From Tigriopus japonicus (taxonomy: Eukaryota; Arthropoda; Copepoda; Harpacticoida; Harpacticidae), in contig CM021320.1 of assembly GCA_010645155.1 (NCBI GenBank), positions 4,215,590 to 4,279,589 of the forward strand: 64,000 nucleotides of DNA. Reading direction: 5' to 3'. The notes below the pieces were generated by a model that had not been told where the DNA came from, made no database searches, and saw only the letters and a program-made list of their open reading frames with translations. Position numbers and translations under genes: made by a program. Positions 1 to 11,246 of the stretch are shown one piece after another (position 1 is the stretch's first letter; every line of letters begins with the position of its first letter).

Positions 1-25
1 AACATTCCAATTACTGACCCTCAGG

Positions 26-1311
26 ATGATATCCGACGCCGCCAAGGAAATGGAACAAAATAATAACACTATTGCGCCTTCTGTGGGATTCGACGAGGTC
101 AAAAGGAGACTTCATGAAGGATCAATCATTTTGGTGGATGTTCGAGAAACTCCAGAAAGAGTGGATCCTGGCAGGATTCCTGGATCACTCCATGTTCCTC
201 GTAAGACCGGCTCTTTTATTTGATAACATTACTTGGGTATATCCTTGTCGTGTGGTTCCAGTGTCGCAATTCAAAGACGCGTTCCATGGAGATGACAAGA
301 GCTTCGAAGCCCATTATGACTTTCCCAAGCCCAAGCCAGATAATCGGGACCTTTGTCTTCATTGCCTGGCTGGAAAACGAGCTCGTGTAGCTGCCACCAG
401 ACTTCAGGAACTTCAGTATCATAATTTCTGTGTGTACGATGGTGGGTTCCAAGATTGGGAGGAGCAAGGGGGTCCTATCCTGCGTGGGGCTGGGGTAAGC
501 CTCGTCTTTTTTGACCAAATCAAACAAGGCCTTGAAGAAAAATCCATCATTTTGATTGATGTCCGGAAACCGCTCGAGAGGTTTCATCCTGGAAGAATTC
601 CAGGGAGCAGAAATATTCCACGTATGTTAAAAAAGTTTCAAATCTTGTTGAGAATTTGTCTAGATCGACTTCAATTTTGTAGTGTCAGACATTTTCACGG
701 CTTTTCAAATGAGTCCAGAAGAGTTTGCGTTCACATACGGGTTTGACAAACCCAATCCCAACGATGTAACAAGCGATCCAAAACTAGTCCTACATTGTTT
801 ACGAGGGAAACGAGCTCAAGATGCGGCCGACAAATTGGCCTTGCTTGGCATTGAAACTGGCGTGTACAAAGGAAGCTTTGCGGATTGGATGGAACAAGGT
901 GGAATTGTGGAGCGCCATATGGATTATTGGGATGTCAAGGAGAGACTCGAGGATAATAGCATTACTCTTATTGATGTTCGTGATATCAAAGAAATCGAAA
1001 CAGATGGACGGATCCCTGGAGCCAAGGAAATCCCGCGTGAGTTAGTAATTAAAGTCTTTCATGATATCTTGATCGGTTCAGATTTTTTTCTTTTAGTGTC
1101 AGAACTGGAGAGTGCTTTTCAATTGAACAAGGACGATTTTGTCAGCAAATATGCTTTTGAACGACCGAGTAAGAGCGACTTGATAGTGACTTCTTGCAAA
1201 ATTGGAAAACGAGCGGAATTGGCTAGTGATATCCTCCGGAAAATAGGCTTCAGTGCCACATTTTACAAAGGCAGTTTCAGTGATTGGAAGCAACACGAAG
1301 GTTCAAAATGA
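26..1311 (+). CDS. Triple rhodanese-domain protein (Hsp67B2/TSTD-like sulfurtransferase)
   Basis: Four exons, 26-200, 262-621, 683-1036 and 1097-1311, join in frame to 367 aa; all introns are GT-AG and 60-61 bp. The protein is three tandem single rhodanese domains. Each has an LIDVR/LVDVR strand, an RIPGS or RIPGA turn followed by IPR/VPR, and a CxxGKR active loop (CLAGKR, CLRGKR, CKIGKR), so all three keep the catalytic cysteine that carries persulfide in this family. Each domain ends in a YxGxFxDW motif. The family (Drosophila Hsp67B2, human TSTD1/TSTD3) moves sulfane sulfur between thiosulfate, glutathione and protein thiols; the substrate here is unknown. I see no targeting peptide. The ATG at 26 is the first visible, but the frame stays open to the window edge and a CAG lies at 22-24, so an upstream exon is possible. 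A candidate poly(A) signal ATTAAA is at 1448-1453. Confidence 0.82.
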
Positions 1312-1324
1312 GGAGCGATTTGAC

Positions 1325-1330
1325 TTTATT
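1325..1330 (-). terminator. Poly(A) signal of BCKDHA
   Basis: AATAAA on the minus strand, 26 nt after the BCKDHA stop. Cleavage 10-30 nt further on would fall at the end of the convergent rhodanese gene, so the two mRNAs probably overlap at their 3' ends. Confidence 0.6.
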
Positions 1331-1355
1331 CCCAAAACTAGATCAATGCCGAATA

Positions 1356-4300
1356 TTAGCTCTCATAACTCGAGATCGGGTACTCATCCTTGTAATTCTC
1401 AATGTGTTTCTTCATGTTGTCCATTTGTTTCCTGGAAAGAGATTTTCATTAAAGAGTGATACTAAACGACTTCTGTGTCTTTTCATATTGAGTAACAGAA
1501 TAGTTTACTCACTGGAGGTGAGGTGGAACATCGTCATACACATCCGTGAACATCTCGGTCCATTTTGGCTTCAAAGTCTTTTCAGCCTTACCAAATGCTT
1601 TCAGAACCTAAAAATGGGAAGAAAAAAGTATGTGTATTTTCAACGTATTTACTAACCCCACAAAAGGCCAATTTACTCTAGTATATGATTGACTACTCAT
1701 CCTTTTTTCTAGAAAACTTAACTGTACTTAACTTACCCCATCAAATTTAGTGTAAATCATGGACAAAAAAGGTCATAAATTGCTTTGTGTCCTTTCATTT
1801 TCTACCATTATTAAGGAAACAAGTAACTAAAGTTTTCAAGAACTCATTATTAGATGCCTCAGGGAATAACTTTAAACATGGAATCAATGTGAATTCATTA
1901 GTCTACCAATTTAAGTGAGCCCAATGATAATGCCTTAGAACTTTAAAGATTGAGAATTTACTAAACGCTATCCTGGTTAAATAAAAATATTCGATCACAA
2001 TCATTCTTCCTGAGCTTTGATCCTAGTTTTTGCCCACGGAACTTCCGGTCCCTGGGAACCGATCTTTACATTGCACATCATTCACAATCAATAATCCTCA
2101 CATGTGCTTATCCAATGTGTACGACGTGTACTTCACGTATTTTTGATTACCCACATGCATTGGATCGAGATGAAAACAAAAATCCCTCACCTGCTTTCTT
2201 GAGTCAGTCTTCCACTCATTCTCTTTCTCCTCGCTCCAAATTCCGCGTTCCTGGAGGTAGCTAGCAAATCGTGTGATTGGGTGGTCCTTTTGATCCCAAT
2301 AACGGACCTCATCCACCGATCGATACGCTGAACTATCGTCTGAGGTCGAATGATGGCCAATCCGATAAGTCATGGCTTCAATGAGGACAGGCCGACTTTC
2401 TCGCACGGCAATCTCTCTTGCCGCTTTAGTGGCATTGTACACGGCAAACACATCGTTACCATCGACGCGAATCGTGGACATACCGTAAGCAGGGCCTCGA
2501 ATGGCAATACCGTCACCTCTATACTGTTCGTGCACCGGGGTCGAGATGGCATATCCGTTATTACGGCTGGAAGAAATTTGGCAAGATTTCTGGATTCGAG
2601 TGTCTGAGAGATATGGTATTGTACGTAAATGGATTGATTTGTACAAAGGGCAACAAGAGCGGTTGTTGTCGGGAAAGCGGCCTGGATTTCGTCGGATGTC
2701 GCTCGAAGTTCCTATGAAAATTACAATTTCCTGGATGTCTTGTTATACAAGCATGTTCCCGGAAGAATGTGAGACGGGTATGGACATAACATGATTGTTT
2801 CATTTTTGATAGAAAAGTCTTCAATATGAAATCAATTGTGAGACAAAGAGCAACCAACTCGTGGGAAAATACGTTTTCGAAGTTTTTATTTCATTTAATG
2901 CTACTTTCAAGAGTTGTTAAGAGGAGAGTACTTCAACAAGTGACCCTAATCTGGAAATAAAGTATTTTACTGACACCAAGGAATCGTAGGATAATGTAAA
3001 AACACTCCACATGTATGAATATAAATTGACGAATTGAATTGCACCAGGGATTCCTAATTTCTGCTGAAGCTGCCATATATTACTACATGGCAAAACGCTT
3101 TTTTTTGCTTTGGTGTACTGCAATCGAAATGTTCCATCTCCACATAAATCAATTAATCGTGTTAAGCCTTGGAAATATAAAATTGGTTTTAAAAAGTGGC
3201 TAAAATCAAAATCAACTCGAAAAGAGTGTCTCATGATTGGACGGTGGCTTTTAACACCCCGAAGGATCAAAGGTTTACAAAGGCTTTGAAATAAAATAAA
3301 GCTAATATTTTCATTCATTTACTCACCAGCAGTTTCCAACGGTTTTTTCGGTTATTTTCTCAATTTCTGTATTTCCAAGGCAAAAGGTTATTCAAACATT
3401 AATTTCTCGTGAAGAAGACTTAAGACGGCCTTATTTCTTGCTTTTGGGTGCTTTTCCTGTTTATTGAGCTCTCCGCCCACATTTCCTAAAAAAGCTTTCA
3501 AATCTCACAAAACTCACTATTGTAGTGGGTAGTAGTAGAAACGACAGCCTATCTCTCCAGAATGATAACATGCCAAAAAACAAGCAAATAACAAACAACC
3601 CTTAAAGGTTACCTTCCTAAGGAGATCCCCAAATGCCAAAAGCCACAATATAAACTAATTTGAATTGTTTACCGTAGGGATAAAAACAAGTTCGACCATC
3701 AAATAATGGCAAAGAACAACCCATCGAACTACTTCTTACCAAAAGAAAACGATGGGACATTCCAAGGTAGCCGCAAAGTTAAAAGCTGCGTGGGCATCAC
3801 CTTCACTGGCCGCTCCTTCACCAAAATAACAGATCACGGCCAGACCATTTTGGGCACGTTTGAAGGCATAAGCTGATCCAGCCGCTGGAAAACAACCAGG
3901 CAAGAAGTTGATATTTGTTATGAATTCTGCTATTTTGTATTTATGTACTAGACATATGAAGGAATTTAAATGCCAGGTTCATGCTTTGTACTACTAAGTT
4001 TCAGCAATTTGGTTCTTCAGATTTGCTAGATAACAGAGGGTGTTTTTCTTGAAATAGGTCAAGGGCAATTATAGAAAAGTTGAGTTACTTTTGTGGAACC
4101 TTGCAAAGGGTTGCTCCGAAGATCAAAGAGACGTAATGAATAAGCACATTATTTGGATAAATGTAGAGATTATAAAAATAAAAAAATGCAAGGCAAGAAC
4201 GTTGCTGAATATTCTGTTTTTGCACGTTTCATTCATATGCATTTTTAAAGATGCCTATTCGTTTTTCTTTGACCCAAGATTTCAAGAAGTTGAACATAAA

Positions 4301-7300
4301 GAATGTCATAAACACACTCAAAGGAATTTTGAAGGACTCGTTTTTAAACAAAAAGAACCAAGTCGTGAAACCAAGAATGTTTAGAATTAGAAAGAAAAAA
4401 GAAAGTATTGTTATGAAAAATTGTTAAAGCAAAAAGCAGGCAAAAACGTCCAAACTGAGACTAGGGTCTACCAATATCAGTCTTCAGTCAAGTCTCTTCA
4501 TTTCCTTGGTTTGGCCATCCAACATCAAGGGAACCTTGAAAGCCTTTAACTTCCGGTTGATTCCGTTCATTCATTGGATACAAGGTTGAATAGCAACCTT
4601 CAAATGCAGGCAGACACAAGGATGGGTGGTCTGCTGGTTGGGTGGTTAGAAAGGTATGTACTTACCTTGAGGCATTTGCGTGGCCAAAGGCGAGGAGATG
4701 GTGACAAAATTGAGGTCAGTGCTTCCATAATGAATGGGCATTTGTTTGCCCTTGCCATAGTCTTTGGCGTTGCCATAGCATTGATTACAGAACTCCTCAA
4801 GAGTGAAACCACGATACATGAGCACACCTGTAAGCCCAAGTTAGTTTCCAAAGAAAGTTTTAGAAGAAAAAGCAAAGAGGCCAAGCGTTGAACTAATCGA
4901 CCAGACAAGAAAAAAGAGAGATGACAGCCAAAATGAAGGGGCAAAAAAGCCAATTCAAGCCGAGAACACATTGCCCACACTAGGAGATGAAGGGGGTGGG
5001 AAGGGCTTGTGGTGGGCGGGTTTACCTTGGGGCATTTGGGTGGCCAAAGGGGAGGAAATGGTCACGAAACTGAGCTCGCTATCCCCGTAGTGAACGGGCA
5101 TTTGCCGACCTTTCCCATTGTCCAAACTGTTTGAATAACACTGATTCATAAATTGGTCCAGGGTAAATCCCCGATACATCAAAACACCTGAAAGCCACAT
5201 TCCGTGAGGACATGAGATTAATCTATTTGTCTTGTAACAAAAAAAAGCTTTTCACTTTTTGTCTTGGAGCGTTTTCTGCAAAAAATACCGTCCTGCAACG
5301 CAAAATTATTAGGGTGATTTTTCAAAAGTTAATTTTATTTAAAAGTAGTTATTTTCCATGCTTTCTCATTAACCTTTCCTTCCCTCCCACGAGATTTCTC
5401 ATACGGATCATACAAACTCCTTAATTGAAAGAAAGATGAAGAAAAAACCGTATGAGAGGCATAATATAAAAGCAAGTTTGGGATGTCGATCTGAATATGA
5501 TTTGATTGCTGTTGTGAGAACACGTTGTCAAGGCGAAAAAATACCAACACAATTTGCTGTCCAAATGGTTTCTTCAAAAGAAATACCTTACTGAAAGATG
5601 AGAACTAAAAATTGCTGTTTTTTTTAAAAAATTGCTGATTTTTACACCAAAGACAGATTATTTTGCGTGTTCTGGAGATGCAACTTTTCAAGTTTAACTG
5701 ATTAAAATTTGAAGTAGCTTTTTGAGTTAGATTTGATCTATAATCTTCTGATTCGATATTTAATGTGCTCAGTGACGAGTAAGCTACCATTTATTGAAGA
5801 AGAGACAAGTATTCCTGCTTCATAAATATCGAAAAACTTGGAGGCCTGAGAAACTAGTGGCTGATCTTTGATCCTCTCCATTCAAGCTAATCAGGTTATT
5901 TCGGGAGAAACCTTAGGTGGTCTGCCTACTTTGGGCTTATGAAGTATTTGGACAGTTGCAAACAGATTCCGTGACAATGAACACCCTAAGCATCTGTTTT
6001 TAGTCATAGGTTCTTCGGAAATGGAAAAAAATCGAAGAGAACAATCAGCTCTCACATTCATACTCTCAGCGCCTTAAAACAGATTGAAAGGCTGCTAAGT
6101 AACAAATTTGCCATGATTCATCGTTGTTTCGGAAAATTTGATACAACTCTACTTTTTTCAAATCAGACCATTTCTCATTGTATTCATTAACGATAAAATG
6201 AGAATTAAAAAATCCGTTTTCCTCGATTTCTTTAAAATGTGTTGGCAGTCTCGAGGAGAAAGAAAAACTATCTTGATCTTTCGGCAGGGAAAAATATGTC
6301 AGGAAAATTTAAACAAAATAAAAGAATGGCCAACGCACAACAGGGTTTAACCAAAATATACAAAATATTCCAAAATATCTACAAACGGTCATTTGTACCA
6401 AAGTTAAACATCAACACCCATAACTAATGTCATATACGCCAAAAACTGTACCATTTACAGAAGCAAATAAAACATTCTACTAGAAAATCAGTAAGGAGTC
6501 AAGTGTCCATCCAAGAAACGACTCGTTTTATCAAACTTACAAAAAATATATTGGACAAATTGGTGCACAAGACGAAACGTGGTTTATAAGCGTTGTAAAA
6601 TAATGGTTTTTTTTTTAATTTCCGACTTATTTTGCAAATATCTTGACTTTTGAAGAAAATATATACTTACAATTTTGTCCCTTTTTAGCAAGTACTTTTC
6701 TGGGCCCTAATGTTCACTAGGCATGACTTTTTCATTCTTAAGCACAAAAACACCGTAGTTGAACTCGAAAAATGACGAGAAATCAATTCCAACATCTAAG
6801 TTGTAGTTTTGGCAACAAATTTCAGTTGAGGATAGCTCTAATATTAAGAAGCTTTGAGCTTGTATTACCTCCATCTCGTGACCCACTTTGAAGTTTTGAT
6901 TTCTTTTCTCTATCCAGCCTTCATGTATCTAATCTTGATTGAATCAAATATGTGTTGCAATTGCATGGTGATTGCGGGTTCAAATTACTTTCTCCTTATG
7001 GAATTTGATTCCGAATGAAAACTGACTTGAAAGTCGTAAGACCCCTTGACCTGTTCTAAAACGTAAAAAATGGTCTTGAAACTTTCTTAAGGAGTTTTTA
7101 CTCTGCAAAAATCTGTCCGTAAAAGCGATTCAAAGAACTTACCCGCTTCTCTGTACTGTCCATAAACCAAATCCTTGGGATTGAGAGCCGCAGCCGATCC
7201 AATATGCGTGGCTTCTTCACCGTAATTAGTCATATAGAACGAAATCCGGCCTTGTCGTTGAGACTCATACAAAATCTTATCCATGGTATTCAACATAGTC

Positions 7301-7676
7301 ATGGACTTGTACATCTTCAAGAGCTCTTCGTCCGACAATTTTGGATCATACGAAGTATCAATCACCTTGCCTTTTTGATCCATTACCCTATAAATGGGGA
7401 TCCCATCGTAGGAATCTGGCCGAAGGAAGTTCAACTCTTCCGTATAAGTGGCCTTAGCACCGGGAAATTGAGCCACATTGCTATCCGAGGCATAACAACG
7501 TTGAATTAACTACAGAAAGATGGATATTTCTTTCAAGAACTTCCTCATTAGACTTAATTTATGCTTCAAAGGACCTTATTTGAAGGGATGGCGAGAGATT
7601 GGGAAGCCTTGAGCCAAATTCGACCTTGGCTCCAGAGCGACAACCCATTCCGGATCCGATATGCCAAAGCACTCAT
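1356..7676 (-). CDS. BCKDHA: Branched-chain 2-oxoacid dehydrogenase E1 subunit alpha, mitochondrial
   Basis: Exons in coding order: 7676-7575, 7509-7143, then 5187-5026 or 4827-4666, then 3884-3740, 2566-2191, 1607-1513, 1431-1356. With one of the two alternative exons the CDS is 1323 nt (440 aa; human precursor 445). Residues 1-34 are basic and free of acids, a typical mitochondrial presequence. Then come [21 protein letters not shown], the [20 protein letters not shown] core, YGQYREAG, and the K+-binding segment TISSPLATQ. The thiamine-diphosphate motif starts GEGAASEGD and ends [10 protein letters not shown]. The regulatory loop [12 protein letters not shown] holds the serine phosphorylated by BCKDH kinase. 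E1 alpha and beta form the heterotetramer that decarboxylates the 2-oxoacids of Leu, Ile and Val in the matrix. The last two coding exons (95 and 76 nt) carry the C-terminus, which ends in SSYES. All splice sites are GT-AG; the first intron is 65 bp. Confidence 0.95.
2567..3739 (-). other. BCKDHA intron with an unassigned same-strand ORF
   Basis: The intron holds a 133-codon minus-strand ORF at 2917-3318. It includes [10 protein letters not shown], weakly reminiscent of the DGTF motif of MULE-type transposases, but I cannot assign it. The rest is AT-rich with no recognisable feature. Confidence 0.3.
4666..4827 (-). other. BCKDHA: BCKDHA duplicated exon, copy 2 (downstream)
   Basis: Also 162 nt and phase 1 at both ends, with a CAG acceptor and a strong GTAAGT donor. 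It begins [20 protein letters not shown] and ends [12 protein letters not shown]. It keeps CYGN but reads [11 protein letters not shown]. Neither copy has a stop or frameshift. Either copy alone gives a normal-length protein; both together would add 54 residues to the active-site region in frame, which is structurally unlikely. Confidence 0.9.
5026..5187 (-). other. BCKDHA: BCKDHA duplicated exon, copy 1 (upstream)
   Basis: This 162-nt exon (54 codons, phase 1 at both ends) has an intact CAG acceptor and a GTAAAC donor. It begins [20 protein letters not shown] and ends [12 protein letters not shown]. It keeps [11 protein letters not shown] as in human BCKDHA but has CYSN where the human protein has CYGN. 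The other copy lies 198 nt downstream. Confidence 0.9.
5188..7142 (-). other. BCKDHA intron, AT-rich
   Basis: A 1.95-kb intron between the YREAG exon and the first duplicated exon. It is AT-rich with short scattered ORFs on both strands, and I see no coding or repeat feature in it. Confidence 0.5.
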
Positions 7677-8282
7677 AACGTTGACTTTTTAATGGCACAC
7701 CGTTCCTCTTGAAAGTTGGTCCAGGAACAGTACAGGATGAGTGTACTTAACTCTCCGTGACGTCACTCCATCCATGAGGAAAGTTGACCTTGTTTTGAGT
7801 CAGCTGGAGTTTGGTGTTCGAATCCAAGTTGAATTATTTCGTCATGGTGAGAGGAAAATAAGGATTATATATGTAATTAAGATGAGTTCAAGAGTATTTT
7901 GTAAATTTTTTATAAGGGGTATATCTCAATAATCAAGAGCTAAGATAAAAGTTCATCCTTCTAGGGGTTTTCGTTCTATTGCCTTGGCATAGCCAGGGTT
8001 CCCCAATTTCATCACAACAAAACTTTTGGATCATTATACGCTTTTATTTTGATTCAGTGACACTTTTTTGTCTCGACCATATTAGCTTATTTCTTCTTTT
8101 GTGTACTGAACAAGCTTTATCGTTTTGAAATAATCGAATTGACATGATATTTTCGAGTTTTCAAATTGAAAATTTCGGCGGAGTCCCTGTTTCCTTGCGT
8201 GGTGTTTGTATTTCTTGCAGCGGAAGTCGAGTGGAAACAAATCGTGGGTTCCTTATTTTAGCGGGGATTTTACCCTTCTATC
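7677..8282. promoter_or_regulatory. Divergent promoter region, BCKDHA / CNOT11
   Basis: 606 bp separate the two start codons of the head-to-head genes. A perfect CRE palindrome TGACGTCA lies at 7758-7765, 82 bp upstream of the BCKDHA ATG. An ETS-like GCGGAAGT lies at 8220-8227, 56 bp upstream of the CNOT11 ATG. Both motifs are typical of TATA-less housekeeping promoters, but their use here is inferred from position only. Confidence 0.45.
7758..7765. promoter_or_regulatory. CRE palindrome (CREB/ATF-type site)
   Basis: Exact TGACGTCA in the BCKDHA/CNOT11 intergenic region. CREB/ATF factors bind this sequence in animals. Functional use is inferred from its closeness to the BCKDHA start. Confidence 0.4.
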
Positions 8283-9902
8283 ATGCCTTTTCCAACTCCA
8301 CCTAGTTCCAAAGGTCCCCTGGCCACACCCACTTCAAGCTCACCTTCTGTAGGTGGAGCTCAAGCCCCTGAAAGTCAAGATTTGCCCTCTTCTTTGACAC
8401 CCGACCAATTGGTCTTACTTCTCGATATCATGGATCGTCCACTCCTCGAATCCACGCCCTTTGAGGAATTACCAGCTATTTTTCTGAAACACTTCCCTTC
8501 TAATCACTTTGAAGTAGGTCTTGGTCTGTGGCATATTTTGGAACAATCCGAGATATGCCTGCCAGGGCCTGGACAACGTCTTTCTGCCTTGCTATATCTC
8601 TATCACACTTGTATGAATGACCCGCATCTTCTGCCTTTCACGGATATTTTTGTGCATTATCTGCATTGGGTCGCGGAAGAGACCAATGTCAATGGCGGGA
8701 TGGACACTCTTCAAGCCTCTGGACAGCCTTTGTCAACCGTAGAACGTCAATTCCTGACCCTTTTGGTGGCCGGTCGTCTTTGTGGACCCAAAGCGGCCGT
8801 TCCACCGGAATGGGCTCGTCAGACCTTGTGCGTCATTGGTGTATCGCAGCCTTTGACCACCCTTCAACCGGTTGACGTGAGCCATTTGTCGGTCAACGCG
8901 GTAGAGCGTCGAACTCGCCTTCAGCCCTCAGAAATGCCCGGTGTACCGGTTATGGTAGGCCTGACCAATGAGGCCCTTTTCACACGACCAGAATGCAAGG
9001 CCGATGCGCAGCACGTGTTGCGACAAGCCGCTCAGGCGGGTCCTGATGGACTGCCTTTGTTTCAGCATCGACTTCGACCCGAGTTCTTCTGTCCCGTGCC
9101 TCCATTGTATGTGGAGGAGGACGAGGTTCATTGGTTGAACCCGTACTCGACCACGGGATTAGAGCCCATGGTTGACCGGTCGTTGAGCCAGAGTGGAGCC
9201 ACATCGGCCCAAGAGGCTCAACGCCTTCTGGCCAAGGCTTTCAAAGAGCCCCTGTCACTGTCTCAGTTGAGTAAGCTCAAATCTGAATTGGAACGGGACG
9301 CGAGCTCGATCTTGCTCTCGCAGAGCCAATTTGCACCGGCTCAACTTCCGGGTCTGGTGGAGAACAACCCTCTGATCGCGATTGAAGTGTTGCTCAGTCT
9401 CATGGACTCGGCCTTAATCACGGATTACTTCACTGTCCTCGTCAACATGGAAATGAGCTTACACTCCATGGAGGTTGTTAATCGCCTGACCACGGCCGTG
9501 GAATTGCCTTATGAGTTCGTGCATTTGTACATCTCGAACTGTATCATGACGTGCGAAACCATCAAGGACAAGTACATGCAGAACAGGTTGGTCCGATTGC
9601 TGTGCGTATTCTTGCAATCGCTCATCCGAAACAAGATTATCAACGTCCAGGAATTGTTCATTGAAGTCCAAGCGTTTTGCATTGAGTTCAGTCGAATTCG
9701 AGAGGCCGCGGCCTTGTTCCGGCTCCTTAAACAGCTTGAGGACGGTGAAATGCCCGCCTCTGAAATCCCCCCAGCTAGCGGTTCTCCACCCACCAACCAC
9801 ACCTCGACCCAGGCCATCGCAGGCACGCCCCTTGGAGGAGCATCTGCAGCCAATGCTAACACGAGTGGTGTCATCACCGAAACCAGCAAATCTCCCAAGT
9901 GA
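8283..9902 (+). CDS. CNOT11: CCR4-NOT transcription complex subunit 11
   Basis: A single 539-codon exon (human CNOT11 is 510 aa). After a Pro/Ser/Thr-rich N-terminus of about 40 residues comes the family's N-terminal block ([20 protein letters not shown], residues 48-67; [31 protein letters not shown]). A less conserved middle carries [12 protein letters not shown]. The C-terminal DUF2363 domain, about residues 355-495, is nearly continuous with the animal consensus ([68 protein letters not shown]). The tail is low-complexity and Ala/Thr/Ser-rich. CNOT11 binds CNOT10 and the CNOT1 N-terminus in the deadenylase complex that shortens mRNA poly(A) tails. The ATG is the first in frame, after a short 5' leader. 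AATAAA follows at 10011-10016. The complete lack of introns is notable. Confidence 0.95.
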   Translation: MPFPTPPSSKGPLATPTSSSPSVGGAQAPESQDLPSSLTPDQLVLLLDIMDRPLLESTPFEELPAIFLKHFPSNHFEVGLGLWHILEQSEICLPGPGQRLSALLYLYHTCMNDPHLLPFTDIFVHYLHWVAEETNVNGGMDTLQASGQPLSTVERQFLTLLVAGRLCGPKAAVPPEWARQTLCVIGVSQPLTTLQPVDVSHLSVNAVERRTRLQPSEMPGVPVMVGLTNEALFTRPECKADAQHVLRQAAQAGPDGLPLFQHRLRPEFFCPVPPLYVEEDEVHWLNPYSTTGLEPMVDRSLSQSGATSAQEAQRLLAKAFKEPLSLSQLSKLKSELERDASSILLSQSQFAPAQLPGLVENNPLIAIEVLLSLMDSALITDYFTVLVNMEMSLHSMEVVNRLTTAVELPYEFVHLYISNCIMTCETIKDKYMQNRLVRLLCVFLQSLIRNKIINVQELFIEVQAFCIEFSRIREAAALFRLLKQLEDGEMPASEIPPASGSPPTNHTSTQAIAGTPLGGASAANANTSGVITETSKSPK

Positions 9903-10010
9903 CACTCTGGAGGATCGAGCACGTGTTTTGTCAGAACAAGTACCAGCCATGTCTTCTTCTCAACGACATAACGACACGGTATCATTTGTACGTACATAAA
10001 CATTTTTGCC

Positions 10011-10016
10011 AATAAA
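10011..10016 (+). terminator. Poly(A) signal of CNOT11
   Basis: Canonical AATAAA, 109 nt after the CNOT11 stop codon and followed by a T-rich stretch. Confidence 0.7.
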
Positions 10017-11246
10017 GCGAATTGTAAGTTTTGTATTTGAAGCTTTGATTCCTGGCTTGTTCGTGGAAAGAGAAAACGGAGGCATTTAATGTGGGCACTG
10101 GGGGCAAGGATTATGTTAAGCTTGGGAACACAGCGGGAGTCCCATTAATCTGGTTTCTCTTTCAACGTTCACCGTTGTTCAAAAGAAGAGAGTGTTCGAA
10201 GAAAAAAAGAATTGTGTGCGTACACTCCAGAATAAGAGATTCAATACCTTTATTTGAAATTCGTTTGAATCTATTAAATCCAGGGCAACCATGTTGGTCG
10301 TTTTGGGAATTTGACTTATTTGATAAAGATATATATAATTGTGTGGGCGGTTTGCCACTACATTCAAAGTAGTATTAGATTTGAGTATATCTATTTGATA
10401 ATGCAAATCATCCTTCGTCTAGAATTGGTATCATAAGATTTTTTTTCCCAATCAATAGGAGTTCATTTTTTCATCTATTAACATCGATTGGATGTTGTTT
10501 AAACTAAGGGCTGAAGGAAAGAACCACGAAGCCTTTAGTGTGAACAGATTTCATTGTCTATTGTTCTCCTGTACTTTTGACTAATATTTTCTTCAACACA
10601 ACTTTAATTTCAAATATATTTTAACTTCCATTTTTTGGCATTTTACCGTTTTTCTTACCTGTACTCTATCTCATCTATTTGATGCTTGAGTGGTCTCAAC
10701 AATAAACAATCTAACTCGACATCCGAATGAGCTGTCTCAAAAGTCATGGTTTTCTTTTGGATGTATGAGCCAATTTCATTAGCCACTTTATTTTACAAAT
10801 CATGACAACACCTTTTTATTTGGAAAAGGTACAAATTTACCCTAAACAAACAAATATTCTAAAAACCCAAACAAATGTACAAAGAAACAGGAAATTTGTT
10901 CAAATTAGTACTACGCACGATGTTAGAAAAGGTTTTCTTCTATTTTTGTTTCCATGACCCATGTGTCGATCTCGGTTAAGACAAAACTTTCTTGCGCGGT
11001 TTTTACTTCTGAATTATTATATCTAAAATTGAATGGCTGAAAATTGTGCTCATCATAAAAAAAACGGCAGAGAAGTATTTAAAACCCGTAGTATTTTTGG
11101 ATTAGACATTCTGTCAATTAGACTCAAATATTATTCTCGTTAACTTGCATAAGGTGAAGAGTTGAGAGGGGAGCGTAGTACTTATTTCTTCGCTTGGAAA
11201 CTGTCTGAAGGTCTAAAAATCAGACAGCCTTTCTTGACAGACAATT
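10017..11246. other. Intergenic, no feature recognised
   Basis: AT-rich sequence after the CNOT11 3' end. ORFs at 10091-10406 on both strands are short and show no domain. Nothing supportable is seen. Confidence 0.5.

Noticed and set aside
1096..1097. Reading 682-1311 as one uninterrupted rhodanese exon
   Set aside because: The 60-bp segment 1037-1096 is open in frame by chance, but its GTGAGT...TTTTAG borders and the matching introns in the other two repeats show it is an intron.
4574..4980. ORFs of 105 (plus) and 126 (minus) codons over the BCKDHA duplicated exon
   Set aside because: They are shadows of exon copy 2 in other frames; the BCKDHA frame explains the sequence.
7808..7826. TTCGAATCC considered as a tRNA gene B box
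   Set aside because: No A box, acceptor stem or anticodon arm can be laid out around it.
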